From positions 534,264-586,685 of the forward strand of contig NZ_JOJP01000001.1 of assembly GCF_000710775.1 (NCBI RefSeq): a DNA stretch of 52,422 bases, written 5' to 3'. Numbering within the stretch: position 1 is the stretch's first letter; each line of letters opens with the position of its first letter. The position numbers and the translations under genes are program-made. The notes below the pieces were generated by a model. The model was given only the letters and a program-made list of their open reading frames with translations. It ran no database searches and was not told the origin of the DNA. Positions 29,438-39,705 of the stretch are shown here, in pieces. Origin of the DNA: Endozoicomonas elysicola (GTDB lineage Bacteria > Pseudomonadota > Gammaproteobacteria > Pseudomonadales > Endozoicomonadaceae).

Positions 29438-30658
29438 TTACGCTATTTCCATAAGTCGATAGGCGACTCGATAGCTGTCCACAAAGGACGGAATAGGAAG
29501 AAACTCGAAGGGACTATGGAAGTTATGGGCTCCGGTAAAGAAATTCGGTGTAAACAGTCCCTTTGCTGACAAGGCTGAACCATCTGTACCACCTCGCATG
29601 GCAATACTTTTAGCTGGAATCTCAAGGTCTGACAGAACCTGATAAAGACGATCAAGAGCTTCGATATCTCCTCCCATGGCCTGAGCGATATTGCTATAAA
29701 TATCGGTGATGCTCAACTGAATAACCGCTTTGGGGTGTTTAGTTTTCAGAAATTTTGCCAGAGATTCCAGATACTGTTTGCGGGACTCATAGCCGGTCAG
29801 GTCGAAGTCACGAATTGAGACGGAAACGCAGGCCTTATTCTGACACCCTTGTATATCGGTTACCCAGAAATAACCTTCCCGACCATCTGTCTGTTCTGGT
29901 TTACCCATGTCGTTCAGCATGTTTATGAAGTCAGTCGCGACTAAATTAGGGTTCACAAGTACGTTTTTGGCACTCATGGGGTGTGCTGTGATACCTTCAA
30001 TATTCAGCACAGCACTACCAGCATTGAAGGTTTCATGGATCACTTCACCACGCTCACAGCAATCGATGGTATAACAGTGATCAACTGGGAATAGTTCCAT
30101 TGGGAGCTCTTTTGCACCCCTGAGGCCGATTTCTTCATCGGGTGTAAAGGCGAAGTAAAGGTCTCCATGATCCACCGGATCTTCCCAGAGCGACTTAGCT
30201 AAGGTCATCATCACTGCGATGGCTGCTTTATTATCAGCCCCGAGAACACTGGTCCCATCCGAGAAAAGAATCTCCTGACCAAGGTATCTTGCAAGCTCCG
30301 GGTGGCTCTCTTCGCTGACGATGATGTTCTGCCCTTTATTCAGGCATAGCGGGGAACCGCTGTAATGCAGTTGCTGCGGTTTGATATCAGGACTCAATCC
30401 CACATCAACGGTATCCAGATGGGCAACAAAGCCTAATTTTTTTGCACTTGGTTTATTCCCTGGGAAATGAGCAATTAGAGTACTGTTGTCCAATAGCTTG
30501 GTCTCATCATAGCCCATGGCTCCCAGATCATTTTGGAGCTGAATAGCCAGAGCCCGCTGTCCTTCTGAAGAAGGAACTATTGTGGCCTGGCTGTCAGACT
30601 GGCTGCTGATGGCAAGATAGCGGTGAAAATAATCTACCAGGACTTGCTCAATATTCAT
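29438..30658 (-). CDS. pepT: Peptidase T (tripeptidase, M20B)
   Basis: The 406-aa cytoplasmic zinc aminotripeptidase removes N-terminal residues from tripeptides. Ligand and catalytic motifs are visible: FVAHLDTVDVG (His), VLGADNKAAIAVM (bridging Asp), FTPDEEIGLRG (catalytic Glu pair), TIDCCERGEVIHETFNAGSA, and the last His in FTGAHNFHSPFEFLP. Length is normal. It is solitary on the minus strand with the ATG at 30658. Confidence 0.96.
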   Translation of the reverse strand: MNIEQVLVDYFHRYLAISSQSDSQATIVPSSEGQRALAIQLQNDLGAMGYDETKLLDNSTLIAHFPGNKPSAKKLGFVAHLDTVDVGLSPDIKPQQLHYSGSPLCLNKGQNIIVSEESHPELARYLGQEILFSDGTSVLGADNKAAIAVMMTLAKSLWEDPVDHGDLYFAFTPDEEIGLRGAKELPMELFPVDHCYTIDCCERGEVIHETFNAGSAVLNIEGITAHPMSAKNVLVNPNLVATDFINMLNDMGKPEQTDGREGYFWVTDIQGCQNKACVSVSIRDFDLTGYESRKQYLESLAKFLKTKHPKAVIQLSITDIYSNIAQAMGGDIEALDRLYQVLSDLEIPAKSIAMRGGTDGSALSAKGLFTPNFFTGAHNFHSPFEFLPIPSFVDSYRVAYRLMEIA

Positions 30659-30865
30659 TGGATTTCCTTAAGATGCTGTCGCAAAAGCGCCGCGCTTGCT
30701 AATACGGTGTTAAAAAATGACTCGGGTATGAGTCCGATCAAAATGCTCATTTTCTGCTTGTGAATTATGATTTCTTACCATTTTCTGCCTTCAGGCTGCA
30801 GGTATACCGCTGTTAAACACAGATGGCAGATCCAGCCTCAGGACATGAACAGCATAGGAGTTAAG

Positions 30866-30985
30866 ATGACAAGCAATCCAATTGAGTATGGCACCATATG
30901 GGATGCCAATGTTTCGATGCCAGACTTTGAGTCTGTAGTGCTGCATATACGAAACAGAAGTAAACGCTATAAACTTTTTAATTAG
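30866..30985 (+). CDS. Putative 39-aa small protein
   Basis: This short ORF has AGGAG five nt before the ATG. The product starts MTSNPIEYGTIWDANVSMPDF and ends in a basic RNRSKRYKLFN tail. An in-frame ATG at 30845 would add 7 residues but has no ribosome-binding site. There is no TM or signal. It sits alone between pepT (divergent) and surE (convergent) and ends 19 nt before a 10-bp stem that could terminate it. Coding status is supported only by the ribosome-binding site and position. Confidence 0.4.
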   Translation: MTSNPIEYGTIWDANVSMPDFESVVLHIRNRSKRYKLFN

Positions 30986-31004
30986 GTAGGTCTGAAATTA
31001 TGAC

Positions 31005-31036
31005 AGAGGCAAAGCTCTGTTCGCCGCTTTGCCTCT
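31005..31036. terminator. Hairpin between converging small ORF and surE
   Basis: A perfect 10-bp stem, AGAGGCAAAG (31005-31014) / CTTTGCCTCT (31027-31036), lies between converging genes. There is no long T run on either side, so it is a bidirectional termination or stabilising hairpin rather than a classical terminator. Confidence 0.5.
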
Positions 31037-31053
31037 ATAGTAAGGTGAGTATA

Positions 31054-32001
31054 TTATTTTAGCCAGGAGAAGGCTGAGTCACTTAACAGACCGGATAACC
31101 TTGAACGAATCATCATCTGTGCTTTTTCAGCTGAGAAGTCATAAGTCGTTGCTCCGTAACGGGCATCCAGCAAACTGATGGCCACAGAACCCTCTTCAAC
31201 CTTTCTTCCCTCCGCTTGAGCATTATTATCTTCCGGAGCACTGCTTTGCTCGTAGGAGGTAAATACAATGCCTGGCTCAGCGGGGAGGTTAATTCCGTAT
31301 GCCGGGATGGAGTATGGCGACATATCGGTTACGAAAACCGGAACATTGGCAGAGTAGTTACTGGCGGTTGTCAGCTCATAAGTCACGCTATCGGCGGAAA
31401 ACTTACGCAGGCTTGGCAGGTTGATATTTAGGCCATAACCTTCTGGCAGAACAGGGCTCTTTCGCTTCAGAGCTTCAATAATGGGAACAACCAGCTCTGC
31501 CAGAGCAGAAGATGTGCCATCACGATCACTGCCATGAATACCACTAAGGGCAATGGCCGGGACTCCTCGGCGAACAGCAGTGACCGTTGCTCCTACGGTA
31601 CCGGATGTTGGGTTAATCAGTCCGACGTTGTGGCCGGAGTTAATGCCTGACAGAACAAGATCCGGGTTGCTTCCCCAGCGTTCTGGTGCCAGTACATCCA
31701 GACCATAGAGAAGCGCCATTATAGGCGTACCCTCCACGTAGTGAATATCGCTATCATTGGTATCCTGACCAACGGGAGCCGGGCTGAAGTAGTTAAACGA
31801 TGCCGCTTTACCACTCTGTTCTCCAGCAGGAGCGGAGATCATGACATCATGGCCACTAGTCTTCAGCGCATCATAGAGGGCACGCAGGTTGGCAGATTGA
31901 TAGCCGTCATCGTTGGTGATCAACACATTCAAGGCACTGGCAGAAACACTGAGACTTCCTGCTATTAACAAACTGGCAGCCCTGTAAACAAGCTTTTTCA
32001 T
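31054..32001 (-). CDS. surE: Exported SurE-like 5'/3'-nucleotidase
   Basis: The 315-aa protein belongs to the SurE phosphatase family. The signature LITNDDGYQSANLRALYDAL places the metal Asp pair at 31-32, followed by APAGEQSGKAAS (metal Ser region) and LVLSGINSGHNVG (metal Asn). Unlike canonical cytoplasmic SurE, it begins with a signal peptide (about 1-23, ending VSASA) and has about 50 extra residues at the C-terminus. It therefore probably works in the periplasm as a nucleotide or acid phosphatase. It is monocistronic or weakly linked to the DUF4124 gene 275 nt upstream. The canonical surE-pcm-nlpD-rpoS context is absent, so it is likely a second copy. Confidence 0.9.
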   Translation of the reverse strand: MKKLVYRAASLLIAGSLSVSASALNVLITNDDGYQSANLRALYDALKTSGHDVMISAPAGEQSGKAASFNYFSPAPVGQDTNDSDIHYVEGTPIMALLYGLDVLAPERWGSNPDLVLSGINSGHNVGLINPTSGTVGATVTAVRRGVPAIALSGIHGSDRDGTSSALAELVVPIIEALKRKSPVLPEGYGLNINLPSLRKFSADSVTYELTTASNYSANVPVFVTDMSPYSIPAYGINLPAEPGIVFTSYEQSSAPEDNNAQAEGRKVEEGSVAISLLDARYGATTYDFSAEKAQMMIRSRLSGLLSDSAFSWLK

Positions 32002-32276
32002 TATTATTATTTCCCTGTTGTTCTTTCGTAGCAGCTTACATACGCTTTATGAACGGTATGTGAAGAGATGGTTACCCTCTGCTTTATGCCACCCATAGGG
32101 AGAGGTTCAGCTCCGGAAACTGAGAACCTGAATCCGGTGGGTGATTAAAAATCATACGGAAGTTGACTGCGGGCAGATATAGTCTGAATTGCTGAAATAC
32201 GTAGGGTAAAAGATGGTCGATAAAAAATGGTTTAACAGGCAGGAAGCTATAAGCCTCCTTCCAGTATTACTGTGAA

Positions 32277-32714
32277 CTAATTCTTACAGAAATCATTCAG
32301 AAGCTTTTTAATACGGGTGATCTGCTTTTGACGGGCGGTATCATCGAGAATTTCATACTCGCCGTCTTTGTTTTTAACTCGAACCCGCGGGCTGCTGTTC
32401 AGCATGGTCATATTGCCTTTCAGGGTATTGCAATAAGCCAGTTCTTCTTCTGTTTTCTGTTGTGGTTTATCAGTAGGCTCTATCGCCTTTTTTTTGACAG
32501 TCGCTTCGCTATGATCTTCATCCTCTGTCATTTGGCTGGCGTCGTCTGAGATTTTTTGTAACTCGGGCTTGGCCATGACCTCAGTATTGGTCTGCTTTTT
32601 TGGTGGAGTTGTTGAGAAGTGAATAACGCCCTGGTCGTCTTTCCACTTGTAGATAGGCTCTGCTGCACCAGTAATGGGCAGCAATAGGGCAAATAAAAAC
32701 AGTAGTTGCTTCAC
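32277..32714 (-). CDS. DUF4124-domain exported protein
   Basis: About 145 aa from a GTG start at 32714. That start is chosen because AGGGA lies 8 nt upstream and it puts the signal peptide (VKQLLFLFALLLPITGAA) at the very N-terminus; an in-frame ATG at 32744 would add 10 residues. The mature N-terminus has the DUF4124 motif EPIYKWKDDQGVIHFSTTPP, followed by a Lys/Glu/Gln-rich linker and CNTLKGNMTMLNSSPRVRVKNKDGEYEIL. DUF4124 proteins are periplasmic or envelope proteins of unknown function, common in Gammaproteobacteria. Confidence 0.85.
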   Translation of the reverse strand: MKQLLFLFALLLPITGAAEPIYKWKDDQGVIHFSTTPPKKQTNTEVMAKPELQKISDDASQMTEDEDHSEATVKKKAIEPTDKPQQKTEEELAYCNTLKGNMTMLNSSPRVRVKNKDGEYEILDDTARQKQITRIKKLLNDFCKN

Positions 32715-32744
32715 GTTACCGATCCCTGATCGTTGTAGTTGCAT

Positions 32745-33186
32745 TAGTTAATTATCGCCTTTTTGTGGAAAAAATTCGTATTCGCCGAAGTAAAACTCGT
32801 ATTTGTATTGACTGATGGCAGCTGAAAGTAAAAAATGGCTACTCCTGAAGCTGCCCAAGAAGCTGCGTTGGGAATTATGCGACAATCTGATGCCGTTTAT
32901 CTGCGGCTTAGATGAGAGTGTTCCTTAGTGTACCGACTTCTCGATCTTGTGCTGAGGTGATTTGTTGGTGCACTGCTCCTACCCGCACAGGAATGTAGCA
33001 GTTCTGCAAGCCAGAATTGTGAGTCTCAGGCAGCCCGGAGCTGCACTTGTTGGTGAAGGCTGTTGGTAAAGGCTTTTGTTAAGAGAAATACTTTCGTATT
33101 CGCCAATTTCTAATGGTCCTGTTTTCAGTTATTCAGGGCGATATAAAAATTCATTCCAAATAATGAGCAAAGCCGAGGGTTAGCAA
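32745..33186. other. Long leader region upstream of ilvI
   Basis: About 440 nt without a convincing gene. A TTGACT at 32808-32813 might be a -35 element, but the -10 is unclear. A 37-codon frame at 32815-32928 contains a run of Leu codons (WLLLKLPKKLRW), reminiscent of an attenuator leader peptide, but it lacks a ribosome-binding site and I could not define alternative stems ending in a U tract. Branched-chain amino acid control (attenuation or Lrp) would be expected here. Confidence 0.35.
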
Positions 33187-34917
33187 GTGGAGCTATTATC
33201 CGGCGCGGACATGGTGGTCCGATCACTGGCTGATGAGGGAGTCGAGTATATATACGGGTACCCGGGTGGTGCTCTTCTGCACGTTTATGACGCAATTTTC
33301 AGGCAGAAGGCAATTACACATATCCTGGTACGTCATGAACAGGCCGCGACCCATATGGCGGACGGTTACGCAAGAGCAACCGGTAAGCCGGGTGTAGCAC
33401 TGGTAACTTCTGGTCCGGGGGCAACTAATACCATTACCGGTATTGCTACTGCCTACATGGACTCTATTCCCATGGTGGTGATTTCTGGTCAGGTACCGTC
33501 TGCCTTTATTGGTAGCGATATGTTCCAGGAAGTGGATATGGTGGGTATTTCAAGACCTATCGTCAAACACAGCTTCCTGGTCAAACGAGCAGAAGATATT
33601 CCGGAAGTCATCAAAAAGGCATTCCATCTGGCACAGACGGGTCGACCTGGTCCCGTTGTGGTGGATATCCCCAAAGACATCACCGACCTGAGTAATAAGT
33701 ACCAATATCAGTACCCGGAAAAGGTGCAGATGCGCTCTTATAGCCCCCCAGTCAAGGGGCATAATGGTCAGATTCGTAAAGCCGTTGAGCTTTTGGCTGA
33801 TGCTAAAAAACCTGTTATTTATGCCGGTGGTGGTGTGGTATTGGGTAAAGCTTCAGATCAGCTGACGGCACTGGCACAAAAACTGAATGCACCGGTCACC
33901 AACACACTGATGGGGCTGGGTGCTTATCCCGGAACCGATCGACAGTTTGTTGGTATGCTCGGTATGCATGGCAGTTACTGTGCCAATCAGGTGATGCACA
34001 ATGCTGATTTGATTCTGGCGGTAGGTGTTCGCTTTGACGACCGGGTAACCAATAACACCTCAAAGTTCTGTCCAGATGCGAAGATCATTCATATTGATAT
34101 TGATCCTGCCAGCATCTCCAAAACCGTTCAGGCCGATGTGCCAATTGTTGGTCCGGTTGACGCTGTTCTGGATACCATGATCCGTCAGGTGGAAGAAACC
34201 AATACCCGTATTGGTCAGGATGCACTGGACAGCTGGTGGCGTCAGATTAATGAGTGGCGTGAAGGCCGGGGTGGCCTGTTCCCTTACGACAAGGGTGATG
34301 GCTTGATCCTGAAGCCTCAGCAGGTGATTGAAACTCTGTATGAGGTGACTAAGGGTGAAGACACCTATATCACCTCAGATGTTGGCCAGCACCAGATGTT
34401 TGCTGCTCAGTACTATCCATTTGATAAGCCAAACCGTTGGATCAACTCCGGTGGTCTGGGGACTATGGGCTTTGGCCTGCCTGCCGCTATGGGGGTTAAG
34501 CTCTCGTTTCCTGACAGCCATGTAGCTTGTGTAACCGGTGAAGGCAGTATTCAGATGAACATTCAGGAGCTTTCTACCTGTCTGCAGTATGACCTGAACG
34601 TTAAGATCATCAATCTGAATAACCAGGCACTGGGCATGGTACGACAGTGGCAGGATATGCAGTATGACAGTCGTTACTCCCATTCTTACATGGAGTCACT
34701 GCCAGACTTTGTCAAACTGGCGGAGTCCTATGGGCATGTGGGTATGAAGGTAACAGAGCCTGCCAAGCTGAAGTCAGCCATGGAAGAAGCCTTTGCACTG
34801 AAAGATCGTCTGGTCTTTATGGATATCCAGGTGGATACCAGTGAGCATGTTTACCCCATGCAGATCAAGGACGGCAATATGGCCGATATGTGGCTCAGCA
34901 AAACGGAGAGGACCTGA
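33187..34917 (+). CDS. ilvI: Acetolactate synthase large (catalytic) subunit
   Basis: The 576-aa ThDP- and FAD-dependent enzyme makes acetolactate/acetohydroxybutyrate, the first common step of Val, Leu and Ile synthesis. The N-terminal [41 protein letters not shown] (catalytic Glu), central [12 protein letters not shown] and C-terminal ThDP motif [14 protein letters not shown]...[18 protein letters not shown] are all intact; the motif has GEG in place of GDG, which I believe is usual in this group. It starts with GTG preceded by CGAGGGT. Its TGA overlaps the ilvH ATG by one base. Confidence 0.97.
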   Translation: MELLSGADMVVRSLADEGVEYIYGYPGGALLHVYDAIFRQKAITHILVRHEQAATHMADGYARATGKPGVALVTSGPGATNTITGIATAYMDSIPMVVISGQVPSAFIGSDMFQEVDMVGISRPIVKHSFLVKRAEDIPEVIKKAFHLAQTGRPGPVVVDIPKDITDLSNKYQYQYPEKVQMRSYSPPVKGHNGQIRKAVELLADAKKPVIYAGGGVVLGKASDQLTALAQKLNAPVTNTLMGLGAYPGTDRQFVGMLGMHGSYCANQVMHNADLILAVGVRFDDRVTNNTSKFCPDAKIIHIDIDPASISKTVQADVPIVGPVDAVLDTMIRQVEETNTRIGQDALDSWWRQINEWREGRGGLFPYDKGDGLILKPQQVIETLYEVTKGEDTYITSDVGQHQMFAAQYYPFDKPNRWINSGGLGTMGFGLPAAMGVKLSFPDSHVACVTGEGSIQMNIQELSTCLQYDLNVKIINLNNQALGMVRQWQDMQYDSRYSHSYMESLPDFVKLAESYGHVGMKVTEPAKLKSAMEEAFALKDRLVFMDIQVDTSEHVYPMQIKDGNMADMWLSKTERT

Positions 34918-35408
34918 TGAAACGGATTATCTCTGTACTGGTTGAGAACGAACCCGGTGCACTGTCGCGCATTGTCGGACTCTTCTCCCAGCGTAACTAC
35001 AACATTGAGACATTGAATGTTGCGCCAACGGAGGACAATACTCTGTCCCGCCTGACGCTGACCACGGTCGGTAATCCCCAGGTCGTTGAGCAGATTACCA
35101 AACAGCTGAACAAGCTGGTGGATGTTGTGAAGCTGGTGGATTTGACCGAAGGCTCCCATATTGAGCGGGAGATGATGCTGATCAAGGTGCGTGCCAGTGG
35201 TCCTTTACGTGCCGAAGTAAAGCGGACGGCAGATATTTTCCGTGGGCAGATCGTAGATGTGACCAGTACTGTTTATACCATTCAGCTGACGGGTACCGGC
35301 GAAAAGCTGGATGCCTTTATTGAGGCTATTGGTCAGGCTCAGGTGCTGGAAGTCGTTCGCAGTGGAGTAACAGGCATTTCTCGTGGGGAAAAAGTTCTAT
35401 CTCTCTGA
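34917..35408 (+). CDS. ilvH: Acetolactate synthase small (regulatory) subunit
   Basis: The 163-aa regulatory subunit starts at ATG 34917 ([23 protein letters not shown]). An N-terminal ACT domain (about 1-75) with the Val-binding EPGALSRIVGLFSQRNYNIETL is followed by a C-terminal domain with ERELM-like EREMMLIKVRA and FRGQIVDVTS. The large and small subunits form the valine-inhibited holoenzyme. Overlap with ilvI (TGATG) implies translational coupling. In Pseudomonas ilvC follows directly; here about 3.2 kb of other genes intervenes. Confidence 0.97.
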   Translation: MKRIISVLVENEPGALSRIVGLFSQRNYNIETLNVAPTEDNTLSRLTLTTVGNPQVVEQITKQLNKLVDVVKLVDLTEGSHIEREMMLIKVRASGPLRAEVKRTADIFRGQIVDVTSTVYTIQLTGTGEKLDAFIEAIGQAQVLEVVRSGVTGISRGEKVLSL

Positions 35409-35421
35409 CTGCCTTTAAAAT

Positions 35422-35448
35422 GAGCACCCGAAAGGGTGTTCATGATTT
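35422..35448 (+). terminator. Hairpin terminator after ilvIH
   Basis: The stem GAGCACCC (35422-35429) / GGGTGTTC (35434-35441) has a GAAA tetraloop and is followed by ATGATTTT. The T run is interrupted, so strength is moderate. It separates ilvH from the convergent SET-domain gene. Confidence 0.6.
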
Positions 35449-35449
35449 T

Positions 35450-36331
35450 CTATTGACCTGTTTTGATGAGGTTGTTAGTCGTTGGCTTTATGCCTTGTTC
35501 TGTCTGGTCGATGGAAGGTTTGATTTTCTTTGGCTTTCCCCCCCTTCTCCTCCAGAAATCATCGTCATAGGTGGCAAACAGCTCACTTCCCCGATCAAGA
35601 TCCTTTGTCGCTTTTACGTAGATATGTGGCTTTTCAGCAGAGTCGGGGGCACAAAATATGACGTTCACTTTTTGAGGATCCAAAGGGTCATTGATAAAGC
35701 TTCCCGCGCCCATACTATGACCAGTTTGAGTATCAATAACTGCAGCTAATTCTGGGTCTCTAATTCCAATAATAACCACATCTCTGTTTATTTTTCTGGT
35801 ATGGGTTGATGCATTCAGATCCATTTTGTGCTCATTCCTTTCTGCCTCAGATTTAAAGTGTTTTCTATATCCGTCGTACCATGTAACAAATGCACCTTTT
35901 TCAAATGGGTGATCTATAAAAGCTCCATTTCCTACATCAGAATAAGGAAGAGTACTTGGTTCTATATAAATACCCTGTCCAACAGAACACATCTCCTTGA
36001 GTGATTTTGGATAAGGGTGGTATCTTCTTTTTTTTGAAGCTGTTGTTGTTTGCGGTATCGGATCTTCAGCTGGAGTACTGTAGCCTGAATCGGGCGAAGG
36101 AGAAGCAGTATCTCGAGAGTGAGTGGATACATTATCGGCCAGCTGTTTTTTGATAGTCATAAACGGAAATTCACTCCTGGTCACTTTATAGTGAGAAATG
36201 GGAGTATCTGCTGTGTTTGATAATCCTTCCAAAGTCTCATTTATAGATTCTGTGCCACTATCGCAATTGTGCTGATTTTCATAGTTTAAGCGGTAATTTA
36301 TAGGTTGCAGGACAGCAGAAAGAGCGTTCAT
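35450..36331 (-). CDS. SET-domain protein (putative protein lysine methyltransferase, effector candidate)
   Basis: The 293-aa protein has a disordered Ser/Thr/Pro-rich N-terminal third (about 20-98), a basic patch KKRR at 100-103, and a SET-like domain at about 117-260. SET motifs seen are GNGAF (134-138), SFINDPLDPQKVNVIF (211-226) at the place of the family's FINHSC...N, and RGSELFATYDDDFW (247-260) at the place of GEEL...DY...YW. The Asn and the catalytic-position Tyr are kept; the usual His-Ser after Asn is Asp-Pro. A second basic cluster, RRRGGKPKKIK (261-271), follows. SET enzymes methylate lysines; bacterial ones such as Legionella RomA target host histones. No Sec signal. Host targeting is inference. 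Confidence 0.8.
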   Translation of the reverse strand: MNALSAVLQPINYRLNYENQHNCDSGTESINETLEGLSNTADTPISHYKVTRSEFPFMTIKKQLADNVSTHSRDTASPSPDSGYSTPAEDPIPQTTTASKKRRYHPYPKSLKEMCSVGQGIYIEPSTLPYSDVGNGAFIDHPFEKGAFVTWYDGYRKHFKSEAERNEHKMDLNASTHTRKINRDVVIIGIRDPELAAVIDTQTGHSMGAGSFINDPLDPQKVNVIFCAPDSAEKPHIYVKATKDLDRGSELFATYDDDFWRRRGGKPKKIKPSIDQTEQGIKPTTNNLIKTGQ

Positions 36332-36536
36332 TGAAAATGGCCTTCATGACTTTTTCTTACACAGTTTTTTTATAGTTTTTTACGGGCTGTTGAGCAAATT
36401 TCGACCTAAAAATAGCGCGAAGGTTCAATAAAAAATCTGATATATCAGAGTTTCTTAGATATTCTAATGTACAAGCTGGCCTCTCAGTGGCATGTGTGAT
36501 GGGTATTTCTTTGCAGTTGTAAAGTTACCTTTAAAC

Positions 36537-36562
36537 AAAAAAATACCCTTTGGGGCTATTTT
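36537..36562 (-). terminator. Terminator of the exported orphan gene
   Basis: On the minus strand AATAGCCCC-AAA-GGGTATT is followed by a run of seven T's (plus-strand A run at 36537-36543). The stem reaches into the stop codon of the gene ending at 36561. Confidence 0.65.
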
Positions 36563-37283
36563 ATATTTCATCTAAAGAACGCTGAAGAATAAGAGCCATA
36601 GATAGCGCATGTCGTTTTACTAACAGTGGTGCGACATAATCGCCCCTTAATAAAGCTGACTTCAAAAAGCGCCATTTGGCCAGAAGCGTGGTGTCCTTAA
36701 CTGGATGTGTCAGTAATGTGCTGTCGATTGACTCAACCAGCTCGTCGATATTATATACCTCAGTTATGGGGAAACTGGCTTGGGGCTCAGTGGCCATATA
36801 GACATAGATGGATGAAAGGGTTAGTAATGAGTCAATCTGACGGGCGCGCAAGTCAACGATAGGGGAACCACTCATATTGCTTATCAGGAAGTCAGAGAAG
36901 GCTTGCTGGGTTTGATCAAGTTCTCTGGTGACATCCTCACTGGGCACTTTATTTTTCTGCCAGTCCACCGAATAGTTTTGGAATGACTGTCCAAGGTCAG
37001 TAATTGACTTCTCTAATAGCCCATCATATTCATCAAGATGTAACAGGCTTTGCTGCATGTGTAGCTCTTTTGGGCGAATGTCTATGCCTGAGCCCTCCTG
37101 CGTGTAGGCATGCTTATCTGCCCAGGTAATCATCTTCAGCTCATAACTATCGATCATTAAGTCGAGTAGTGAGACATCACTGCCAGTGACCGACCAGCTA
37201 CCAGTTGAGAAGAGGCAGCTGATGGAAAACAGGAGAGACTGACAGGTGGATTTTACAGATCCATTGCCCTTGAGTTTAAGCAC
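36561..37283 (-). CDS. Exported orphan helical protein
   Basis: The 240-aa protein starts at GTG, preceded by AAAGGGA 7 nt upstream. It has a probable signal peptide (about 10-31, SLLFSISCLFSTGSWS) and then an almost wholly alpha-helical, acidic body (LLHLDEYDGLLEKSITDLGQSF, VTRELDQTQQAFSDFLISNMSG, LLAKWRFLKSALL). No motif or family is recognised. It lies between the SET-domain gene and ilvY within the ilv locus, so it belongs to the inserted material. It has its own terminator and a 265-nt gap upstream, so it is probably monocistronic. Confidence 0.65.
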   Translation of the reverse strand: MLKLKGNGSVKSTCQSLLFSISCLFSTGSWSVTGSDVSLLDLMIDSYELKMITWADKHAYTQEGSGIDIRPKELHMQQSLLHLDEYDGLLEKSITDLGQSFQNYSVDWQKNKVPSEDVTRELDQTQQAFSDFLISNMSGSPIVDLRARQIDSLLTLSSIYVYMATEPQASFPITEVYNIDELVESIDSTLLTHPVKDTTLLAKWRFLKSALLRGDYVAPLLVKRHALSMALILQRSLDEI

Positions 37284-37548
37284 AATTACATCCCTTTTTT
37301 ATTTATTATATAAATGCAGCGACGACTACATGTTTTCAGTTAGTGCTGCACAAATGGCTTAAGGCTGTTTCGCACAAGAATAAATTCTGAGGATATTTGG
37401 TATCTATGACAAAAAAGGCCAGAACCCAAGGCCAATAAAACTAAGTGGTGGGTGTTTAAAAAGCAAGTACTCCCAAGTCATATCTGATAACGAGTGTCAT
37501 GTATTAGCTCAGTGCTTCATAAGTATCAGGCACTAGTCCTGGTGGATT

Positions 37549-38451
37549 TTAGAGTATGTCGGAAAGCTGGTTCCATAATGCAGCAATCAGTGGATTCCTT
37601 AACTTTTTTTCCAGTACACACAGCCCCACTTTATAGGGCTTAAGTTCCGGGCTGACTTTTAACACCTGAACATTTGCAGCCAGCGGGCTGTTGCTCAATA
37701 CAATCTCCGGGACAACACCGACACCAAAGCCAAGGCTTACCATGCTGACAATGGCCTCATTACCGGCAACCTGGGCATAGATTTTGGGGTTCCTGCCATT
37801 AGCCTGAAACCAGGAATCCAGTCTTTGCCTTGCTATCCCTTTTTCCTGAAGAATCATAGGGACATCATCAAAGTCATGAACCTGAAGCTGTTTTTCAAAA
37901 AGAGAATCTGGAAGCTGAGAGACAACAGGGGCTATAAACAGTAATGGTGAAACCGCTATTTGCTGGAATGCCAGCCCTGCGGGAAGGTTGTCAGGTCTGG
38001 CGGCAATGGCCAGATCCTCCTGATCCGTTAATACCCTCTGTATGGCTGGTTCCGGATCACCGGTATGCAGCTTGATTTCAATGCCTGGATATTTTGGTCG
38101 AAACTGGCTGAGAATCTCATACAGGAAGCTATAACTGGCAGTTACTGAGCAGTACATGCTCAGTGAGCCGTGAAGCTCTCTGGCTCCTGCCATCAGTTCA
38201 TTATGAATAATCTCCCATTGAGAGAGCGCTTCACGGGCATAGGTCTGGAATCGCTCTCCTTCCGAGGTGAGCGAGACACTGCGGTTGTCCCGCTCAAACA
38301 GCGCTACACCCAGCTGGTCTTCCAGCTGTTTGATGGTTCTGCTCAACGTTGACGGACTGACGTGGCAAATGAGGCTGGCCCTGTTGAAATGGAGGGATTC
38401 AGCCAGCGCAAGGAACTGTTTAAGAGGGCGAAGGTCTATAGCCATAATCAA
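37549..38451 (-). CDS. ilvY: LysR-type regulator IlvY
   Basis: The 300-aa LysR regulator is recognisable as IlvY. The helix-turn-helix segment LRPLKQFLALAESLHFNRAS...HVSPSTLSRTIKQLEDQLG and the co-inducer domain with YCSVTASYSFLYEIL, PGIEIKLHTGDPEPAIQRV, LAIAARPDNLPAG and AIVSMVSLGFGVGVVPEIVL track the E. coli protein. IlvY activates ilvC when acetolactate or acetohydroxybutyrate accumulates. It is divergent from ilvC with about 200 nt between, the classic arrangement. The ATG at 38445 (MAIDLRP) may be the real start rather than 38451. Confidence 0.93.
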   Translation of the reverse strand: MIMAIDLRPLKQFLALAESLHFNRASLICHVSPSTLSRTIKQLEDQLGVALFERDNRSVSLTSEGERFQTYAREALSQWEIIHNELMAGARELHGSLSMYCSVTASYSFLYEILSQFRPKYPGIEIKLHTGDPEPAIQRVLTDQEDLAIAARPDNLPAGLAFQQIAVSPLLFIAPVVSQLPDSLFEKQLQVHDFDDVPMILQEKGIARQRLDSWFQANGRNPKIYAQVAGNEAIVSMVSLGFGVGVVPEIVLSNSPLAANVQVLKVSPELKPYKVGLCVLEKKLRNPLIAALWNQLSDIL

Positions 38452-38469
38452 ATAAAGGTTATTTCATAT

Positions 38470-38490
38470 TTTGCAATTTTAAGTTGCAAA
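38470..38490. promoter_or_regulatory. Putative IlvY operator in the ilvY-ilvC intergenic region
   Basis: Two TTGCAA half sites (38471-38476 and 38484-38489) flank TTTTAAG, giving an inverted repeat of LysR-box type. It lies 19 nt upstream of the ilvY start and about 160 nt upstream of ilvC, where IlvY autoregulation would be expected. Assignment rests on symmetry and position. Confidence 0.6.
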
Positions 38491-38607
38491 TATATCACTA
38501 AATGAAACTATACGCAGAACCACCTATCGGTTATGGTGTACCCCAGTTGAGTGAGAGGCAGACTTTGTTCCGTCGCTCTTAATAAAAAGCCGAATTCTAT
38601 CAGCTAA

Positions 38608-39666
<1,059 letters not shown>

Positions 39667-39705
39667 TCAGACTGAGCGTTATTTGACGCATAGTTTAGAG
39701 TCCAG

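Noticed and set aside
32815-32928. Leu-rich leader peptide for ilvI attenuation
   Set aside because: Suggestive run of Leu codons, but no ribosome-binding site, and no competing stems ending in a U tract were found before ilvI.
34540-34560. GEG instead of GDG in the ThDP motif of IlvI
   Set aside because: Believed to be the normal form in many Proteobacteria; not a defect.
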